Part shown: one piece after another, positions 52,948 through 62,271 of the stretch
Layout of the letters: every line of letters starts with the position of its first letter
Position numbering within the stretch: the stretch's first letter is position 1
Assembly (NCBI GenBank): GCA_900472175.1
Contig: UCHD01000005.1
Location: 1 to 64,000 of the forward strand
Source: Hyphomicrobiales bacterium
Lineage (GTDB): Bacteria; Pseudomonadota; Alphaproteobacteria; Rhizobiales; Rhizobiaceae
Length of the DNA: 64,000 nucleotides
Reading direction: 5' to 3'
Program-made: the position numbers and the translations under genes
The notes under the pieces: model-generated
The model's database searches: none
What the model was told of the DNA's origin: nothing
The model's input: the letters and a program-made list of their open reading frames with translations, nothing else

Positions 52948-54845
52948 GGTACGAGCTCCCTGACATCGGCGCTCTTTCGCGCCAGAACAAGATGGCCGTT
53001 GCCGAGATCTGCCGTCCCCAGCACGTCTTCTTCGCCCTCATCGGAAAAATGCCTGCCCCAGCTGCGCTTGTCGGCGGCGCCGCTTGGGTTGAGCATCGAA
53101 AAATCGAGCGGCCTGTCAAGATCGGGGAAGGGCACGGCGGCAAGCAGCGATTTCGTATAGGGATGAACAGGCGCTTCCATCAGCGTTTCGCGCGGCGCGA
53201 TCTCGACGATGCGGCCGCCGCACATGACGGCGATCCGGTCGGCCATGTAGTCGACGACGGCAAGATTGTGCGAGATGAACAGATAGGTGAGCCCCAGCTC
53301 CTTCTGCAGATCCTTCAAGAGGTTGAGGATCTGCGCCTGCACCGACACGTCAAGCGCCGAGACGGGCTCGTCGCAGATCAACAGGTCAGGCCCAAGCGCC
53401 AGTGCTCTGGCAATGCCGATGCGCTGGCGCTGGCCACCGGAAAAACTGTGCGGATAACGGTTGAGGTGGCGTTCGCTCAGCCCGATCGCCTTCAACAGCG
53501 CCTTGACGGTCTCGACGCGGGACTTGCCACTGCCGCGTCCATGGATTTCCAGCGGTTCGCTGAGGATGTTCTGAACTGTCATGCGCGGCGACAGTGAGGA
53601 GACGGGATCCTGGAACACCATCTGGACCTTGGTACGCAACTCCTGCAGCCCGGAGCCCTCAGCCTTCAGGACATCGATCGGACCGTCGCTGCTGTTGAGC
53701 ATTATCGCGCCGCTATCCGGAGTGACGGCGCGCATCAGGATCTTGCTGAGCGTCGTCTTGCCGCAGCCGCTTTCGCCCACCAGCCCGAGACATTCGCCGC
53801 GCATGATATCGAAACTGACGCCATCGACCGCCTTGACGGCCGACGCATTATCCTTGGTCAGCCAGCTCGATTTGCGGGTGGTGAACGTCTTGCTGACATC
53901 GCGCACCGAAAGCAGGATTTCCGGCTTCAGGGCTTCATCGGCGGCAACGATCTTCTTTTTGCCGAGCAGATTGCTCGTATTGACTGGCACTTCGCGCAAG
54001 GCCTTCAGGCGCTCGCCGGGCTTCATGTCGAAATGCGGGACAGCGGCCATCAGGCCCTTGAGGTAGGGATGCGAGGGATTGCGGAAAATCGTCTCGACCG
54101 GGCCGGCCTCCATGATCTCGCCGTGATAGATGACGACGACCTCGTCGGCGACATTGGCGACGACGCCAAGATCGTGGGTGATCAAAAGCATCGCCATGTT
54201 CAACTTGGTCTGCAGTCCGCGCAGCAATTGCAGGATCTGCGCCTGGATGGTCACGTCAAGCGCGGTGGTCGGCTCGTCAGCGATCAGCAGGGAAGGATTG
54301 CAGATCAGCGCCATGGCGATCATGGCGCGCTGACGCATGCCGCCGGATAGTTCGAACGGATACATGTCGAAGGCGCGGGCCGGCTTCTGGAAGCCGACCA
54401 TGCCGAGCATTTCCTCGGTGCGCTCGCGCCGTTCGCGGCTCGACATCGGCGTGTGGATTTTCAGGGATTCGCTGATCTGGTTGCCGATCGTGTGCAGCGG
54501 CGACAGCGATGTCATCGGCTCCTGGAAGATCTTGCCGATACGGTTGCCGCGCAGGTTGCGGATTTCGCGCCCGTCGCGCGGCATGGCCAAGAGATCAACC
54601 GGCTGTTCGCCATGGGCCGGGTCGCAAAAGAGGATGCGGCCGGTGCACGTGGCGGATTTTGGCAGGATGCCCATCACCGCCTGGCTGATCACCGATTTGC
54701 CGGAACCGCTTTCGCCGACCAGCGCTGTCACTTTGCCTGGCAGCACACGCAGGCTGGCATTCCGGACAGCATCGATCTGCCCGCCGAGCATCGCGAACGA
54801 GATACCCAAATTCTCGATCCGCAGCAGGTCCGCGCCTGATTTCAT
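52944..54845 (-). CDS. Fused double ATPase of peptide-type ABC importer (OppDF/YejF type)
   Basis: 633 residues, two complete nucleotide-binding domains. Domain 1: Walker A GESGSGKS, signature [15 protein letters not shown], Walker [13 protein letters not shown]. Domain 2: Walker [10 protein letters not shown], signature [15 protein letters not shown], Walker [13 protein letters not shown]. All catalytic residues are kept. The linker (about 270-320) and the C-terminal tail (about 590-633) make it longer than E. coli YejF (about 530). First gene of the operon running leftward through the binding protein, two permeases and three glycosyltransferases. Confidence 0.93.
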   Translation of the reverse strand: MKSGADLLRIENLGISFAMLGGQIDAVRNASLRVLPGKVTALVGESGSGKSVISQAVMGILPKSATCTGRILFCDPAHGEQPVDLLAMPRDGREIRNLRGNRIGKIFQEPMTSLSPLHTIGNQISESLKIHTPMSSRERRERTEEMLGMVGFQKPARAFDMYPFELSGGMRQRAMIAMALICNPSLLIADEPTTALDVTIQAQILQLLRGLQTKLNMAMLLITHDLGVVANVADEVVVIYHGEIMEAGPVETIFRNPSHPYLKGLMAAVPHFDMKPGERLKALREVPVNTSNLLGKKKIVAADEALKPEILLSVRDVSKTFTTRKSSWLTKDNASAVKAVDGVSFDIMRGECLGLVGESGCGKTTLSKILMRAVTPDSGAIMLNSSDGPIDVLKAEGSGLQELRTKVQMVFQDPVSSLSPRMTVQNILSEPLEIHGRGSGKSRVETVKALLKAIGLSERHLNRYPHSFSGGQRQRIGIARALALGPDLLICDEPVSALDVSVQAQILNLLKDLQKELGLTYLFISHNLAVVDYMADRIAVMCGGRIVEIAPRETLMEAPVHPYTKSLLAAVPFPDLDRPLDFSMLNPSGAADKRSWGRHFSDEGEEDVLGTADLGNGHLVLARKSADVRELVP

Positions 54846-55103
54846 GCCAGCATGTGTCCTTGTTCTGATGGCGTTCCGCGATCATGCGGAGCGCGCTTCC
54901 GGGGGTAAGCCCGGCTTCCTCACAAAAGAGACTATCGCACGGAATTTGACGTGTCCATGACCTTCGGCTGGTAAAGTGCGCACGGATATACTCACGGCGG
55001 CGGCCAGCCGGCGTGATGGGGAAATGTCAATCATTCGAGCGGGATGGTTGTGTTGTTTATCCCGCCAGGCAATCACTGCAAAGAGGCGTTCATCGCCGGC
55101 TCT
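54846..55103. other. Intergenic region upstream of the importer operon
   Basis: 258 bases between the end of the cyclase gene and the start of the ATPase gene, both leftward. It should hold the promoter of the transporter-glycosyltransferase operon. I found no clear -35/-10 pair. A GC-rich inverted pair (CCGGGGGTAAGCCCGG around 54899-54914) could form a short hairpin in the mRNA leader. Confidence 0.35.
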
Positions 55104-56453
55104 TTACTGCAGCAGCTTGTTCCAGATGAGGTCGCGCGGCTGCGGTTTCTTGCTGTTACGATAAAGCAGCATGACCTGCTCGGCCTCGGATCGTGTCTCC
55201 ATTGCGTTGTTGCGGATGGCTTCGCCATCATCGAGCTTCATATTGTCTTGCCCGGGCAGAAGCACAGTGACCTTCTGGCCGACGCCGCGCAGCTTTTCCT
55301 GGCCAAGCGTTACCCAGTCGCCGCCGCAATAGGTGGCGAAGGATTGGCTGGCGATGATCGGCTGGGTGTATTTCTTCGTCAGGCCTTGCAGCCGCTCCAC
55401 CTCGTTGACGGCGGCGCCGAAGGCCGAAAAGGTCAGGCGGTCGTTGAGGCCGACATTGCCGAACATGACATTGCCGACGTGCAGCCCGATGCCATACCGG
55501 ACTTCCGGAAGATCCTGCCGCTGGCGGCCGGCATTGAGTTCGGCCATGTGCGCGGCTGCCTGGCGGACGGCGGCCATCGCTGCAAGCGCTGCGACCTGCG
55601 ATGGCTCGCGGTGGCGGCCGCATGGGTAGACGGCAAGAAAACCATCGCCGACAAAACTGAGGATTTCGCCGCCATTGCGGCTGAACGGCGTGGCGATCGC
55701 ATCGAAGAACTGGTTGAGCGTGTCGATATAGACCTGCCGGCCTTCCTTTTCGGCAAGCACCGTCGACTGGCGCATGTCGGCCATGACCAGAGCCGCCCGG
55801 ATGGTTTCGCCATCGCCCCGCCGCGTCTGGCCGGCCAGAACGCGCTTGCCGGCATTGGCGCCGAGATAGGTGGTCAGCATATTGTCGGCGAGCTTGCCGA
55901 GAACGGCCATCTTGGCGGCAACGGCCAGATTGTTCTGGATGCGCAGCAGAGCCTCGATGACATTGTCGCTGAAGCCGCCATAGGCATCCGTCGACCATGA
56001 GCCGATCATACCCTGGCCGGAGGTTTCGCCGAACGACTGGACGAAGGCGATATAGTCGGTGACGCCCATTTCCTTCAATTCGTCGAAGATCGGAAATTCC
56101 GAGCGCATCGAAGGGTCGATCTGCCGGCGCATGTGTTCGAGATTGTTGCTGAGGAGATAATAATAGGGGCTGAGCAAAAACCGGTCCGGCTTGTCATCGG
56201 TTGGGTCGGCGCGGTAGCCTTCAACGGTGACGCCCTGGCCGCGCAGCCAGGTGAAGCCCAGCGCGTCATAGAGCGGATGCAGCATCGAAAAGCTCAAATG
56301 GACCCGGCTGAGCGGCACGCCGGAGGCCGCCAGTCTCTCGCAAAAGCCGGTCACGACCGTCTCTAAAGTTTCGCCGTTGAGGGCAGCCTGCTGCAACCAA
56401 TTCGATACGCGGTCCAGCAGGTGGGTGGAAACAGTGTTTCTATGGATGTTCAT
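55104..56453 (-). CDS. Class III adenylate/guanylate cyclase
   Basis: 449 residues. N-terminal half (1 to about 205) is a soluble regulatory region seen with this cyclase type; the catalytic domain (about 210-400) has metal-binding Asp226 in LVMADMRQST and Asp270 in SFVGDGFLAVYP, and the transition-state pair Asn350 and Arg354 in FGAAVNEVERL. The Lys that usually recognises adenine, three or four residues before the GDG, is replaced by Ser266 (EILSFVGDG), so base preference is uncertain. No membrane segment. ATG 56453 is used; the upstream frame is not coding-like. Predicted to form a cyclic nucleotide that the protein at 40559-41041 could sense. Confidence 0.88.
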   Translation of the reverse strand: MNIHRNTVSTHLLDRVSNWLQQAALNGETLETVVTGFCERLAASGVPLSRVHLSFSMLHPLYDALGFTWLRGQGVTVEGYRADPTDDKPDRFLLSPYYYLLSNNLEHMRRQIDPSMRSEFPIFDELKEMGVTDYIAFVQSFGETSGQGMIGSWSTDAYGGFSDNVIEALLRIQNNLAVAAKMAVLGKLADNMLTTYLGANAGKRVLAGQTRRGDGETIRAALVMADMRQSTVLAEKEGRQVYIDTLNQFFDAIATPFSRNGGEILSFVGDGFLAVYPCGRHREPSQVAALAAMAAVRQAAAHMAELNAGRQRQDLPEVRYGIGLHVGNVMFGNVGLNDRLTFSAFGAAVNEVERLQGLTKKYTQPIIASQSFATYCGGDWVTLGQEKLRGVGQKVTVLLPGQDNMKLDDGEAIRNNAMETRSEAEQVMLLYRNSKKPQPRDLIWNKLLQ

Positions 56454-56716
56454 CGCGTGGCGTGTCGCTTTCTCAACGAAATCCCGGCGATGGCCGGATG
56501 TCCGGTCTGCGTCTCGATAGATCAGGCGTTTGCACCCGTTCAATATAGGTGGCGATAATGGCAAAACCAGATTCCGTGCCAACAAAATTGGAGAATTGTT
56601 TGCGCTGCAGCGAGAGGCGCGTCGGCCGCAGTCCTTGACTTCAAACCAATTTATCCTCAACTGACCCACATCCGCAAAGGCGCTCCAGCGCGTCACGATT
56701 AGTCGAGAACACGCAT

Positions 56717-58060
56717 TTGACCGTCCATTCTTCCGTGAGCGAGGCTCTCCTTTCAAAGATCGCCGACCGGAGCGCCCATGCCGGCGTCATCGGGCTCGGC
56801 TATGTCGGCCTGCCGCTGGCTATCACCGCCGCCCGCAACGGTTTTTCCGTCACCGGCTTCGATATCGACCCGCAGAAGATCGTCGCGATCGATGCAGGAC
56901 GATCCTATATCGCCGCGGTTCCAGATGCTGTCCTGGCAACGGAAACCGGAGAAGGCCGTTTTCGCGCTACAACCGATTTCAGCCAGCTTGCCGCGTGCGA
57001 TGTCATCGTCATCTGCGTTCCGACGCCCTTGACGAAACATCGCGATCCGGATCTGTCTTTCATCACCCGGACCTGCGAGCGCATTGCCGAGACACTGAAG
57101 CCCGGCCAGTTGATCGTGCTGGAATCGACTACCTATCCCGGTACCACCGATGAGGTCGTGCGGCCGATCCTGGAAAAGACCGGCCTTAAATCGGCGCAGG
57201 ATTTCTTTCTTGGTTTCTCGCCGGAGCGCGAAGATCCGGGCAACCGCGATTTTCACACATCCAGTATTCCAAAGGTCGTGGCCGGTGACGGCGAGGCGGC
57301 CGCGGACCTGATGAAAGCCTTCTATGGCGCTGTCGTCCAGACGGTCGTGCCTGTCTCGTCGCCAGCGACGGCCGAGGCGGTGAAGCTGACGGAGAACATC
57401 TTTCGTGCCGTCAACATCGCCCTCGTCAACGAGCTGAAGGTTGTCTACGAGGCGATGGGTATCGACATCTGGGAAGTCATCGACGCGGCCAAGACCAAGC
57501 CGTTTGGCTACATGCCGTTTTATCCCGGCCCCGGTCTCGGCGGCCACTGCATCCCGATCGACCCGTTTTATCTCACCTGGAAATCGCGCGAATATGAACT
57601 GCCGACCCGTTTCATCGAGCTTGCCGGCGAAATCAATTCGGCCATGCCGAAGCATGTGATCGGACGGCTGGCCGAAGCGCTGGATATCCATTGCGGCAAG
57701 GCGCTCAGCCGCTCGAAGGTGCTGGTGATCGGTCTCGCCTACAAGAAGAACGTCCCGGATATCCGCGAAAGCCCGTCACTGAAGCTGATCGAGCTGATCG
57801 AGGAGCGGGGCGGGAGTGCCTGTTATCACGATCCGCATGTGGCCGAAATTCCGAAGACACGCGAATATATGGCGCTGAAGGGAAGGACGTCCGTGCCGCT
57901 GGACGAGCAGTCGATCCAGGGTTTCGATGCGGTTCTGATTGCCACCGACCATGATGCGGTCGATTATGCGGCTCTTGCCAAGTGGGCGCCGCTGATCGTC
58001 GATACGCGCAATGCCTTTGCCCGCAGGGGCCTTGCAGGCGACACCATCCTCAAGGCGTAA
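56717..58060 (+). CDS. Nucleotide-sugar 6-dehydrogenase (UDP-Glc/UDP-HexNAc type)
   Basis: 447 residues. NAD-binding GVIGLGYVGLPLAI; substrate residues FSPEREDPGN and KLTENIFRAVNIALVNE; catalytic Cys278 in GPGLGGHCIPIDP; C-terminal domain LGLAYKKNVPDIRESP-type segment (here VIGLAYKKNVPDIRESPS). The FSPER-DPG form and C-terminal motif fit the WbpA/WecC (UDP-N-acetylhexosamine) branch slightly better than UDP-glucose dehydrogenase. Makes an activated uronic acid for polysaccharide synthesis. TTG 56717 is used; GTG 56735 is in frame. It is divergent from the cyclase gene. Confidence 0.9.
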   Translation: MTVHSSVSEALLSKIADRSAHAGVIGLGYVGLPLAITAARNGFSVTGFDIDPQKIVAIDAGRSYIAAVPDAVLATETGEGRFRATTDFSQLAACDVIVICVPTPLTKHRDPDLSFITRTCERIAETLKPGQLIVLESTTYPGTTDEVVRPILEKTGLKSAQDFFLGFSPEREDPGNRDFHTSSIPKVVAGDGEAAADLMKAFYGAVVQTVVPVSSPATAEAVKLTENIFRAVNIALVNELKVVYEAMGIDIWEVIDAAKTKPFGYMPFYPGPGLGGHCIPIDPFYLTWKSREYELPTRFIELAGEINSAMPKHVIGRLAEALDIHCGKALSRSKVLVIGLAYKKNVPDIRESPSLKLIELIEERGGSACYHDPHVAEIPKTREYMALKGRTSVPLDEQSIQGFDAVLIATDHDAVDYAALAKWAPLIVDTRNAFARRGLAGDTILKA

Positions 58061-58083
58061 CCGGCTGGAAACCACCGCTGGTC

Positions 58084-59262
58084 TTACGGTGCGGCTGCGG
58101 CCAAAGGCGGGACCGGCGTCTGCTTTTTCAGGCGGCTGGCGGCCATGGCGTAGCCACCGGCGGCACCGTCGATGAAGTGCATGTGGTCGCGGCTGAGCGG
58201 CGTCGGGACGATGCAGGTCATCAGCGCCGAATCTTGCCGGTGCAGGCCAAAGCGGCAGATGCCGGCACGTGCCGCTTCCTCCAGCCGCGTCTCGATTTTG
58301 CGCAGCCGTTCGGGATCGACATCGATGGTCATCTTCAGGCCATCGTCGAATTTGCGGAAATCGGTGTTGCGGGCGACATCCTGCCGGTAAAGCTTCGGGT
58401 CGAAACGGCCGAGCGTCAGCCCAAACCGATAGAGCGCGACGATCAGCAGATATTGCGCCAGAATGAAAAGCCGGTGCGTGAAGCGCTTTCCCTTCGGCGC
58501 TGTCTTGGTTTCAGCCGCAAGCCCCGCGACCGATAGGCCGATCTGCGGACCTTCAACAGCGACCGGGTGACCCTCCCGTTCTTCGCTTGCGGCAAGCGCG
58601 ACAATGTCGGTGACCAGGGCTTGAAAGGCCGCCAGGTTCTCCGATCCGACGGGAATGGCGATGATCGAGACGATTTCTCCATGGCGGGATTGTATCGGAT
58701 TCCAACGGCAGGAAAGGCCGGTCAGGTCAGGCCGTGCACCCGTTGGTGCGGGCGGAACGGCAAACAAGCCTTCCTTCATCCGCGCTTCCGCCCAGCTTGA
58801 GCCGCCACCGGCAAACATCGCGTAAGACACTTCAGGGGCGACCTGGAAACGGGCGACGCGAACCGCAAGCCCGGCCGCAACGACATCGGCAACGGGGACA
58901 AGAGCCGCGCGTAACGTCAGCTGTAATTCCTCGCCGACCCAGGCCTGCACGGCGGAGAGGGCTTCCCGTGCCTTCTCCACCCCCGAGGGCGGGACTGCGA
59001 CCAAAGCGCCATCGCCGCCGAAGACGAAGGGGAGATCGTTATTGCCAAGCGCATTCAGGATAGCCGAGATGACGCTGGCGCCGGCCATGTTGACCGCCTT
59101 GTAGCGGCCGGTCTCGATCGCACCGGTGGAATCGACGATATCGGCTGTCGCCAAGGCCCAGTCGGCGGGCAATGCCCGGTAGTTGCCGCTATCGGCGACG
59201 CCTTCGAATTCGACGAAGACCGGAAGCGCACTGAAAAATGTTTCGCTGGAAAGCTGGCTCAT
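58084..59262 (-). CDS. DUF3095 protein with cyclase-like active-site pattern
   Basis: 392 residues. Uncharacterised DUF3095-type protein. In the N-terminal half, ATADIVDSTGAIETGRYKAVN and FVFGGDGALVAVPP place Asp41 and Asp84 where class III cyclases carry their two metal-binding aspartates, and the spacing (43 residues) equals that of the cyclase at 55104-56453 (44). The C-terminal half has a hydrophobic stretch (about 265-285) and a second conserved region. I therefore suspect a nucleotidyl-cyclase-related fold; this is inference. Convergent with the nucleotide-sugar dehydrogenase gene. Confidence 0.75.
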   Translation of the reverse strand: MSQLSSETFFSALPVFVEFEGVADSGNYRALPADWALATADIVDSTGAIETGRYKAVNMAGASVISAILNALGNNDLPFVFGGDGALVAVPPSGVEKAREALSAVQAWVGEELQLTLRAALVPVADVVAAGLAVRVARFQVAPEVSYAMFAGGGSSWAEARMKEGLFAVPPAPTGARPDLTGLSCRWNPIQSRHGEIVSIIAIPVGSENLAAFQALVTDIVALAASEEREGHPVAVEGPQIGLSVAGLAAETKTAPKGKRFTHRLFILAQYLLIVALYRFGLTLGRFDPKLYRQDVARNTDFRKFDDGLKMTIDVDPERLRKIETRLEEAARAGICRFGLHRQDSALMTCIVPTPLSRDHMHFIDGAAGGYAMAASRLKKQTPVPPLAAAAP

Positions 59263-59460
59263 GCCTAAGGCTAACATATTCGCGCCGGGCAGGCGAAGAG
59301 GCTTGACCGCTGGCTGTTGGAAAAACCGGCAGAAACAAGCCGATCACGTTCCATCACGTATAGGAGTTTTGAGCAGATTTCCCGCTGCCGCGGTCGACCC
59401 ACCGCTGTGTCTCGTGTTAAGCGATGCAACCAGCATGATTTGAATGAATGGATGAAATAG

Positions 59461-59943
59461 ATGAGTCGCCTTGATGGTTTTATCTCCCGCATGCACTCGC
59501 AGCGTGCTGTTCTCAACCATATCAAGGAGGCTTTTATGGTCGCGCCCGATGGCGTGATACTGGAAATCGGCCTTGGCAACGGGCGGACCTACGACCATAT
59601 CCGCGAACTGTTTCCCAACAACCGGATCATCGCTTTCGACCGGGCCGTCGGCTCGCATCCCGGCTCGACGCCACCGGAGGCGGATCTCATTCTTGGCGAT
59701 ATCAAGGAGACGATTGCCCAGTTTTCTGGCAAAGACGTCGCGTTTGCCCATGCCGATATCGGCACGGCCTATCCCGAGAAGGACGCCAAGACCTTGACGT
59801 GGCTGCCGCAGTCGATCGCTTCGGCGTTGAAGGCGGGCGGGGTGGCTGCAAGCGGCCTGCCGCTCGATCATCCCGACCTTGAGCCGCTGCCATTGCCGGC
59901 CGGCGCGGATCCGGGCCGGACCTATTTCTACCGGAAGCGCTAA
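59461..59943 (+). CDS. Small class I SAM-dependent methyltransferase
   Basis: 160 residues. Motif I ILEIGLGNGRTYDHIREL and acidic post-I IAFDRAVGSHP; then LILGDIKETI and FAHADIGTAYPEKDA. No target-recognition domain, so the substrate is probably small or another subunit gives specificity. Starts ATG 59461, preceded by GAATGAATGGATGAAATAG with no strong ribosome site. Convergent with the FkbM gene; a clean hairpin separates them. Possibly methylates a sugar of the glycan made by this region. Confidence 0.8.
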   Translation: MSRLDGFISRMHSQRAVLNHIKEAFMVAPDGVILEIGLGNGRTYDHIRELFPNNRIIAFDRAVGSHPGSTPPEADLILGDIKETIAQFSGKDVAFAHADIGTAYPEKDAKTLTWLPQSIASALKAGGVAASGLPLDHPDLEPLPLPAGADPGRTYFYRKR

Positions 59944-59958
59944 GCCGCCTGTTCATCG

Positions 59959-59975
59959 CCCGCCGTTCCGGCGGG
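59959..59975. terminator. Bidirectional terminator hairpin
   Basis: CCCGCCG (59959-59965), loop TTC, CGGCGGG (59969-59975): perfect 7-bp GC stem between the convergent methyltransferase and FkbM genes. No T run on either side. Confidence 0.55.
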
Positions 59976-59981
59976 TGGGAT

Positions 59982-60845
59982 TCAAGGCAGCAGCAAAACG
60001 TCGAACTGGTCCTGCCCTATGGGCAGGGCGGTGACCTTCATTTCGACCTGGCTGTCTTCGTAAAAGACGATGCAATCCTCGTAGAAGCCTGCAAGGTATT
60101 CGACGAATGCCCGCGATCCGGCCGGTCCGTAGAAGACCGGCGAAAATTCCATGTAGAACGGCACACGCCGGGCGAGAAGCGGCTGCATGGAGCGGCTCGC
60201 CACCGGCTCATATCCCTCGATATCCATCCAGATCAGGCCTATGTCTTCTGGTGTGACACCCGTTTCGGCGAGCATGGCCGTGACCGGTTTGACCGGGACC
60301 TTGATCTCGATATCGCGCTCGCTCTGGCGCAGTGCGCTGCTCTTGCCGTGATTGTCCCTGTGCATGAAAAAGTCGAGCGTACCTTCGCTCTCGCCAGCGG
60401 CGACGTTGATGGCGGTGATCAGCTCGCCCAGGCCATTCTGGTCGATATTGGTTCTAAGCAGCTTGAAGTTGCGCGGATCCGGCTCCACCGTGACGATGTG
60501 GCGGAAGGCTTTGCTCAGCGCGAAATAGACGCTCTGCGTGCCGATATTGCCGCCAAGTTCGAGCAGGACCTTTTCCGGTTGCAGCAACGCCCTTTGCCGC
60601 AGGACGTTGAGGAGCCGCTCGACATTTTCGCGCTGGAAATGGCCCTTCCGATAGATTTTCCGGCCAATGTAGTCATGCGGCGAGAAGGTCATCAGGTGAT
60701 CGCCGCAATCGGCGGTCATCGACAGGATTTTCGGGCTGACGGCGTTGACGAGCATTTCGCGGCCGATGCGGGTGGAAAGAATGCGCCGTGCCACGCGATT
60801 GCGCCATTTGCGCAACTGGCGCTTCCAGGATGTCATCGCTTGCAT
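59982..60845 (-). CDS. FkbM-family methyltransferase
   Basis: 287 residues. FkbM motif I LLELGGNIGTQSVYFALSK, post-I VTVEPDPRNFKLLRTNI, and IGLIWMDIEGYEP, the usual family landmark. FkbM enzymes O-methylate sugars and polyketides. Basic N-terminal 30 residues. ATG 60845 or ATG 60836 could start it. Last gene of the glycan-linked region; divergent from the SorC-type regulator gene. Fits methylation of a surface polysaccharide; rhizobial exopolysaccharides and LPS often carry methylated sugars. Confidence 0.87.
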   Translation of the reverse strand: MQAMTSWKRQLRKWRNRVARRILSTRIGREMLVNAVSPKILSMTADCGDHLMTFSPHDYIGRKIYRKGHFQRENVERLLNVLRQRALLQPEKVLLELGGNIGTQSVYFALSKAFRHIVTVEPDPRNFKLLRTNIDQNGLGELITAINVAAGESEGTLDFFMHRDNHGKSSALRQSERDIEIKVPVKPVTAMLAETGVTPEDIGLIWMDIEGYEPVASRSMQPLLARRVPFYMEFSPVFYGPAGSRAFVEYLAGFYEDCIVFYEDSQVEMKVTALPIGQDQFDVLLLP

Positions 60846-61029
60846 GCCTTGCCCGTCTCCATCGTGTCTCGATCTTCTTCAACACGAGATTGAGCGGGAA
60901 ATGAAGGCGTTTCTGCGAAAATTTGGGCGGCTAAGTCCGCGCAACCGGGCGCATTCTGCGTTTGCGTTTGCCCAAGCCAGTGCTGTTGCAGGCGCATATC
61001 GAATTGCTGCGCCGCCGCATCGAACCTGC

Positions 61030-61056
61030 TTGACAATATTTTCATGTCGTGAAAAT
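61030..61056 (+). promoter_or_regulatory. Promoter -35 with SorC-type operator candidate
   Basis: TTGACA at 61030-61035 is followed by the inverted repeat ATTTTCA (61038-61044), TGTCG, TGAAAAT (61050-61056). The core TTCA-N5-TGAA matches the site at 13412-13424. A -10 is not clear; AT-rich candidates lie around 61069-61084. Location suits autoregulation of the SorC-type gene. Confidence 0.5.
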
Positions 61057-61116
61057 TCTTTCATCAATAGATAAAAATATCATAATGTGAAAAAAATAGC
61101 AGAGCGGGGTGGAGAG

Positions 61117-62082
61117 ATGGTTCTGGGCGCAGGGTCAATTCGGGACGAGGAGTCGAGCATGGCAACGCGTGCGGCCTGGCTGCACTATGCCGGTGGCTTG
61201 ACCCAGTCCGAAGTTGCCAAGCGTCTCGGCCTGACTTCGCTGAAGGCCCATCGTCTGATCACCAAGGCCAACCAGGAAGGACTGGTGAAGGTCTATATCG
61301 ACGGCGAAGTCTCCGAATGCGTCGAGCTGGAGCAGAAGCTGTCGGCGCGCTATGGCCTCGACTATTGCGAAGTGGTTCCAGACTTCGATCCGGAAGACCT
61401 GCCGCTGAAAGCGCTGGGTATTTCCGGCGCGCAATTCTTGAAGCGCGAAATCGAGAAGGAAGGGTCGCTGCTGATCGGCATGGGCCATGGACGGACCTTG
61501 GCTGCGTGCGTCGAATATCTGCCGCGCACGGTCAACAAGGATGTCCAGTTCGTGTCGCTGCTCGGCGGCCTGACGCGGCGATTTTCCGCCAATCCGCATG
61601 ACGTGATCCACCGGCTGGCGGAGCGGACAGGCGCCGAAGCCTATGTCATGCCGGTGCCGTTTTTTGCCAATTCGGTCGAGGATCGCGACGTGCTGTTCAA
61701 CCAGCGCGGTGTGCGGGAAATTTTTGATCTCGCCAGCAGCGCCGATCTGCTGCTTGTCGGGATCGGCACCGTCGAGCGCGAAGCGTCGCTGGTGGCGACC
61801 GGGATGATCGAGAAGGCCGAACTCGAGGATATCAAGAATGCCGGCGGCGCTGGCGAATTGCTCGGTCATTTCTTTGACGACAAGGGCCAGCCGATCGAGA
61901 CGTCGCTGTCCAACCGCACGTTTACGCTCAGCCGCGAGGCTCTGAAAAACCGCCGCACGGTCGCTGTTGCCGGCGGCAAGGTCAAGGCGCGCGCCATTCG
62001 CGCCGTGCTGGAAAGCCGGTTTCTCAGCGGTCTGATCACCGACGAGAAGACGGCGCAGACATTGATGGAGGATGCCGCCTGA
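61117..62082 (+). CDS. SorC-family sugar-binding transcriptional regulator
   Basis: 321 residues. Helix-turn-helix GGLTQSEVAKRLGLTSLKAHR (about 26-45, quoted short of its end) followed by a SorC effector domain with LLIGMGHGRTLAA, VSLLGGLTRRF and LLLVGIGTVE. Related to, but clearly distinct from, the regulator at 17225-18241. ATG 61117 has GGTGGAG just upstream; GTG 61087 is also in frame. It precedes a sugar/polyol ABC operon and is probably its regulator, sensing a sugar phosphate or polyol. Confidence 0.88.
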   Translation: MVLGAGSIRDEESSMATRAAWLHYAGGLTQSEVAKRLGLTSLKAHRLITKANQEGLVKVYIDGEVSECVELEQKLSARYGLDYCEVVPDFDPEDLPLKALGISGAQFLKREIEKEGSLLIGMGHGRTLAACVEYLPRTVNKDVQFVSLLGGLTRRFSANPHDVIHRLAERTGAEAYVMPVPFFANSVEDRDVLFNQRGVREIFDLASSADLLLVGIGTVEREASLVATGMIEKAELEDIKNAGGAGELLGHFFDDKGQPIETSLSNRTFTLSREALKNRRTVAVAGGKVKARAIRAVLESRFLSGLITDEKTAQTLMEDAA

Positions 62083-62271
62083 AATGGCGCTGTCCCGCAT
62101 AGGGAGTGACGGCTGAAGACCGGACCGGGGAGTGGTTCGGTTCAGGCCTTTCGCAGCAGCATCCCGCCTGACCGCGAGGTGCGCGCTGCGATCTGGAGGA
62201 GATACCGGTCGGGTAAGCCGGTACGGCTCAATGGGTTGAGCATGTTTTGCCCGTGAAGGAGGAGAAGACCA

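Noticed and set aside
35804-60845. The glycan-linked region as a recent genomic island
   Set aside because: No integrase, tRNA gene, transposase, flanking repeat or visible change in base composition marks its borders.
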